Part shown: piece by piece, positions 5,472-7,401 of the stretch | How positions within the stretch are numbered: position 1 is the first letter of the stretch | Layout: every line of letters starts with the position of its first letter | Made by a program: the position numbers and the translations under genes | Notes under the pieces: generated by a model | Database searches by the model: none | The model's input: only the letters and a program-made list of their open reading frames with translations | What the model was told of the DNA's origin: nothing | Assembly (NCBI GenBank): GCA_027036095.1 | Contig: JALVTA010000118.1 | Location: forward strand, 1 to 7,401 | Origin: Thiotrichales bacterium | Lineage (GTDB): Bacteria > Pseudomonadota > Gammaproteobacteria > Thiomicrospirales > Thiomicrospiraceae | Reading direction: 5' to 3' | DNA: 7,401 nucleotides

Positions 5472-6190
5472 GCGTCCTCCACGCCGGGGAGCATGGGCAC
5501 GAAGCGCACCGGGCCGAGATCGTACTGCTGCAGTCGGTCGCCATGCCGCTCGATGCCCACAAGCCGCTGCACGGCGGTGCCCACCGGCAGGATCAGGCGC
5601 CCGCCGTCCGCCAGCTGTTCGATCAGCGCTGCGGGAATCTCAGGCGGACTGGCGGCAGAGAGAATGGCATCGAACGGGGCGGCCTCAGGCCAACCCCAAC
5701 TGCCATCACTGACTGCGTAGTGGATGTTGTCCAGACCCAGTGCATCCAGTACCCTGCGCGCCCGCTGCTGCAACGGCGCGATGCGCTCCACCGTCCAGAC
5801 TTCATCGGCCAGTTGCGCCAGAATGGCGGTCTGATAGCCGGAACCGGTGCCCACCTCCAGCACCCGCCGCAGCGGTCGGTCACCCTCCACCAGAAACTGG
5901 GTCATCAACCCGACGATGTAGGGCTGAGAGATGGTCTGGCCGTGGCCGATGGGCAGGGCCACATTTTCATAGGCCCGCCCGGCCAGCGCATTGTCCAGAA
6001 ACAGATGTCTCGGTGTGACCCGCAGGGCCTGCAGCACCTTCGGGTGACGGATGCCTTCCGCCCACAACTGACGCACCAGCCGGTCACGGGCCCGCTGCGA
6101 GGTGAATCCCACCCCCTGATGGGCGCCAAAGGCCGGCGTCGGCCACTGCACCGGGGCGATCCGGTCAAGATCTACAGCATCTGCACCCAT
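5468..6190 (-). CDS. pcm: Protein-L-isoaspartate O-methyltransferase
   Basis: Methylates L-isoaspartyl residues in aged proteins with S-adenosylmethionine, starting their repair to aspartate, in the cytosol. Conserved landmarks: ENVALPIGHGQTISQPYIVG at about 75-94, the SAM-binding motif VLEVGTGSGYQTAIL at 110-124 followed by TVERI, FDAILSAASPPEIP at 173-186 and the closing PVRFVPMLPGV. From the ATG at 6190 the product is 240 aa, longer than E. coli Pcm (208) because about 28 residues precede the segment aligning with the E. coli start. The ATG has only a weak ribosome binding site and overlaps surE by 19 bp, so translation may be coupled; the frame stays open further upstream inside surE, so the exact start is the least certain part. 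Confidence 0.94.
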   Translation of the reverse strand: MGADAVDLDRIAPVQWPTPAFGAHQGVGFTSQRARDRLVRQLWAEGIRHPKVLQALRVTPRHLFLDNALAGRAYENVALPIGHGQTISQPYIVGLMTQFLVEGDRPLRRVLEVGTGSGYQTAILAQLADEVWTVERIAPLQQRARRVLDALGLDNIHYAVSDGSWGWPEAAPFDAILSAASPPEIPAALIEQLADGGRLILPVGTAVQRLVGIERHGDRLQQYDLGPVRFVPMLPGVEDA

Positions 6191-6921
6191 GACTGCATCC
6201 GCTCTTTCAGACGGTAGTGGGTCAGGTCGATCTGCAACGGGGTGATGGACACATACCCTGCCGCTACGGCATGGAAGTCGGTGCCCTCGGCATCGTCCGC
6301 CGCCGCACCGGCGGGACCGATCCAGTAGATGGGCAGGCCACGGGGATCCCGATCGCACACCACGGGCTCCGACCTGTGCCGCCGCCCCAGGCGGGTTACC
6401 CGGATGCCACGGATTGCCTCAAGCGGCCTGTCCGGCACGTTGACGTTGAGAATGGTGCTGGCTTCCAGCGCCAGTTCGTCCAGTCCCTGCAGAATGCGCA
6501 GCGTCCAATGGGCGGCGGTGTCGAAATAGGTATCCCCCACTAGGGACACGGCCAGTGAGGGCTTGCCGAGAAAGCGGCCTTCCGTGGCGGCCGCTACCGT
6601 GCCGGAATAGAGCACGTCATCGCCCATGTTGGCACCGGCATTGATGCCGGAGATGACCATGTCCGCCTGAAAATCGATGGCACCGTTGATGCCCAGATGG
6701 ACGCAATCTGTGGGCGTACCATTGACGCTGAAGACACCCGGTTCCACTTCCTGCATCCGCAACGGGTTGCTCAGGGTCAGTGCGTTGCTGGCGGCACTGC
6801 GGTTGCGGTCCGGTGCCATGACCACCACCTGCCGTGCGCCCTGCCACTGTCGCAATGCCGCCGCCAGTGTGCGGATGCCCGGGGCGAGGTAGCCATCATC
6901 GTTGGAAAGGAGAATGTTCAC
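6172..6921 (-). CDS. surE: 5'/3'-nucleotidase SurE
   Basis: A divalent-metal phosphatase of nucleoside monophosphates, associated with stationary-phase survival; cytosolic. The N-terminus reads NILLSNDDG with metal-binding Asp8 and Asp9, followed by APDRNRSAASNALTL (Ser42 region), NGTPTDCVHLG at about 67-77 and SGINAGANMGDDVLYSGTVAAA at 91-112 with the conserved Asn residues. It is 249 aa, close to the E. coli 253. A GTG at 6936 would add five residues (MRQDN), but the GTG at 6921 has AGGA 4 nt before it and puts the start where homologues begin (M-x-ILLSNDDG). It heads the surE-pcm-yqaA-lipoprotein operon and is divergent from the Smr-domain gene. truD, often upstream of surE in related genomes, is not here. 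Confidence 0.95.
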   Translation of the reverse strand: MNILLSNDDGYLAPGIRTLAAALRQWQGARQVVVMAPDRNRSAASNALTLSNPLRMQEVEPGVFSVNGTPTDCVHLGINGAIDFQADMVISGINAGANMGDDVLYSGTVAAATEGRFLGKPSLAVSLVGDTYFDTAAHWTLRILQGLDELALEASTILNVNVPDRPLEAIRGIRVTRLGRRHRSEPVVCDRDPRGLPIYWIGPAGAAADDAEGTDFHAVAAGYVSITPLQIDLTHYRLKERMQSWVQML

Positions 6922-6982
6922 GTTGTCCTGACGCACCGGATGTGATTAAGATGCGCCTATTCTATGACAAGCCTGCTGCACC
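6922..6982. promoter_or_regulatory. Divergent intergenic region between surE and the Smr-domain gene
   Basis: This 61-bp gap must hold the starts for both operons. On the minus strand, TAGAAT at 6964-6959 matches the -10 consensus at 5 of 6 positions but lacks a good -35 at the right distance. TTGTCA just upstream (6970-6965) is a good -35-like box, but the -10 paired with it 16 nt later is poor. On the plus strand, TATTCT at 6958-6963 is a possible -10 overlapping the minus-strand one. AGGA at 6929-6926 is the likely surE ribosome binding site. Promoter positions are tentative. Confidence 0.3.
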
Positions 6983-7401
6983 ATGACAGACAAAGCCCGA
7001 CCGGAAGATGATGACCTCGCCCTGTTCCGTCAGGCCATGAAGGATGTGCGTCCGCTCAGGCAGCCGGCCAGGGTAACGCCTGCCCCACCCCGCCGGCACC
7101 GCAGGCCGCGGCCTGTCGTCCCCCCGGTCGAACCGGCTCCCCTGGAGACACCGCTGGGGCTGGATGACACGGATACCGACAGCTGGCATGTAACCGGGCT
7201 GCGGCCACAGGATCTGCGGCGGCTGAAAAAGGGCGGCTGGTCCATTGAAGCCCGGCTGGACCTGCACGGCATGACCTTGGAGGAAGGCGAACGGGCACTA
7301 CGGGCCTTTCTTGCCCAGGCTCATGACATGGGGCTGCGCCACCTGCTGGTGATACACGGCCAGGGCTACAACTCGGAAGGGGGCCGGTCCGTGCTCAAGG
7401 C
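6983..7401 (+). CDS. Smr-domain protein, probably SmrB-like endonuclease (C-terminus beyond the window)
   Basis: Open from the ATG at 6983 to the window edge, 139 complete codons. An acidic start with LALFRQAM (12-19) recalls the ALFRQ-M segment of E. coli SmrB, then comes a Pro/Arg-rich linker to about residue 55. The Smr domain begins around 90: LDLHGMTLEEGERALRAFL carries the DLH catalytic motif of the family, and VIHGQG at 123-128 is the second conserved loop (usually HG-x-G). LKKGGWSIEARLDLHG also mirrors the segment before DLHG in SmrB. SmrB cleaves mRNA at collided ribosomes to start rescue; that this protein does so is inferred from resemblance. It lacks any MutS-like part so far. No good Shine-Dalgarno precedes the ATG. 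It is divergent from surE, so a separate transcription unit. Confidence 0.88.
   Translation, partial: MTDKARPEDDDLALFRQAMKDVRPLRQPARVTPAPPRRHRRPRPVVPPVEPAPLETPLGLDDTDTDSWHVTGLRPQDLRRLKKGGWSIEARLDLHGMTLEEGERALRAFLAQAHDMGLRHLLVIHGQGYNSEGGRSVLK

Noticed and set aside
5543..6217. 224-codon plus-strand open frame opposite pcm
   Set aside because: Antisense to a clear methyltransferase gene, with composition typical of a shadow frame and no start signal.
6191..6358. Extension of pcm upstream to 6358, inside surE
   Set aside because: The added 56 residues are Arg/Cys/Pro-rich shadow of surE in another frame and unlike any Pcm N-terminus; the ATG at 6190 is a more reasonable start.
1..7401. Mobile element, CRISPR, tRNA, rRNA, riboswitch, toxin-antitoxin or defence genes
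   Set aside because: No repeat array, transposase-like frame, long terminal repeats, tRNA-like cloverleaf or known RNA motif was seen; all space is filled by housekeeping genes and short intergenic gaps.

Overview
The window is a GC-rich stretch of ordinary bacterial chromosome, densely packed with housekeeping genes. The gene set points to a gammaproteobacterium: a SmrB-type protein beside surE, a surE-pcm-yqaA-LysM/M23 lipoprotein run, and an alaC-hom-thrC cluster. A purple-sulfur or Ectothiorhodospiraceae-like lineage is a guess from gene order, not something the sequence proves. There is no mobile element, CRISPR array, rRNA/tRNA gene or defence system. I found no previously undescribed system; the points of interest are in regulation and gene architecture.

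Left part (1-3793, all on the minus strand). An amino-acid operon reads right to left: alaC (glutamate-pyruvate aminotransferase), hom (homoserine dehydrogenase with a C-terminal ACT domain) and thrC (threonine synthase). alaC and hom overlap by 14 bp, and hom and thrC are 13 bp apart, so the three are almost certainly co-transcribed, and hom is translated from a GTG whose ribosome binding site lies inside alaC. After thrC there is a strong hairpin with a short T run (an intrinsic terminator or attenuator), followed at once by the ribosome binding site and first 41 codons of another minus-strand gene that leaves the window.

Centre (3794-4281). A compact divergent promoter region with overlapping -10-like boxes, a 10-bp palindrome and a CGAAAA direct repeat separates alaC from a plus-strand gene for a small Mth938/DUF498-family protein. 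That gene converges with the next operon, leaving only 6 bp between the stop codons; a small GC hairpin followed by TTTT may end the leftward operon there.

Right part (4282-6921, minus strand). surE (5'-nucleotidase), pcm (protein L-isoaspartyl methyltransferase), a YqaA/DedA-like membrane protein and a LysM plus degenerate LytM (M23) lipoprotein form one operon in which every gene overlaps the next (19, 4 and 58 bp). In many gammaproteobacteria this run continues into rpoS; here rpoS is not at that place. SurE and Pcm are linked to stress survival and repair of aged proteins, while the lipoprotein resembles NlpD-type activators of cell-wall amidases.

Right edge (6922-7401). A short divergent intergenic region leads to the start of a plus-strand Smr-domain gene, probably SmrB-like (nuclease acting on collided ribosomes), truncated by the window end. 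No stretch longer than about 100 bp lacks a gene.
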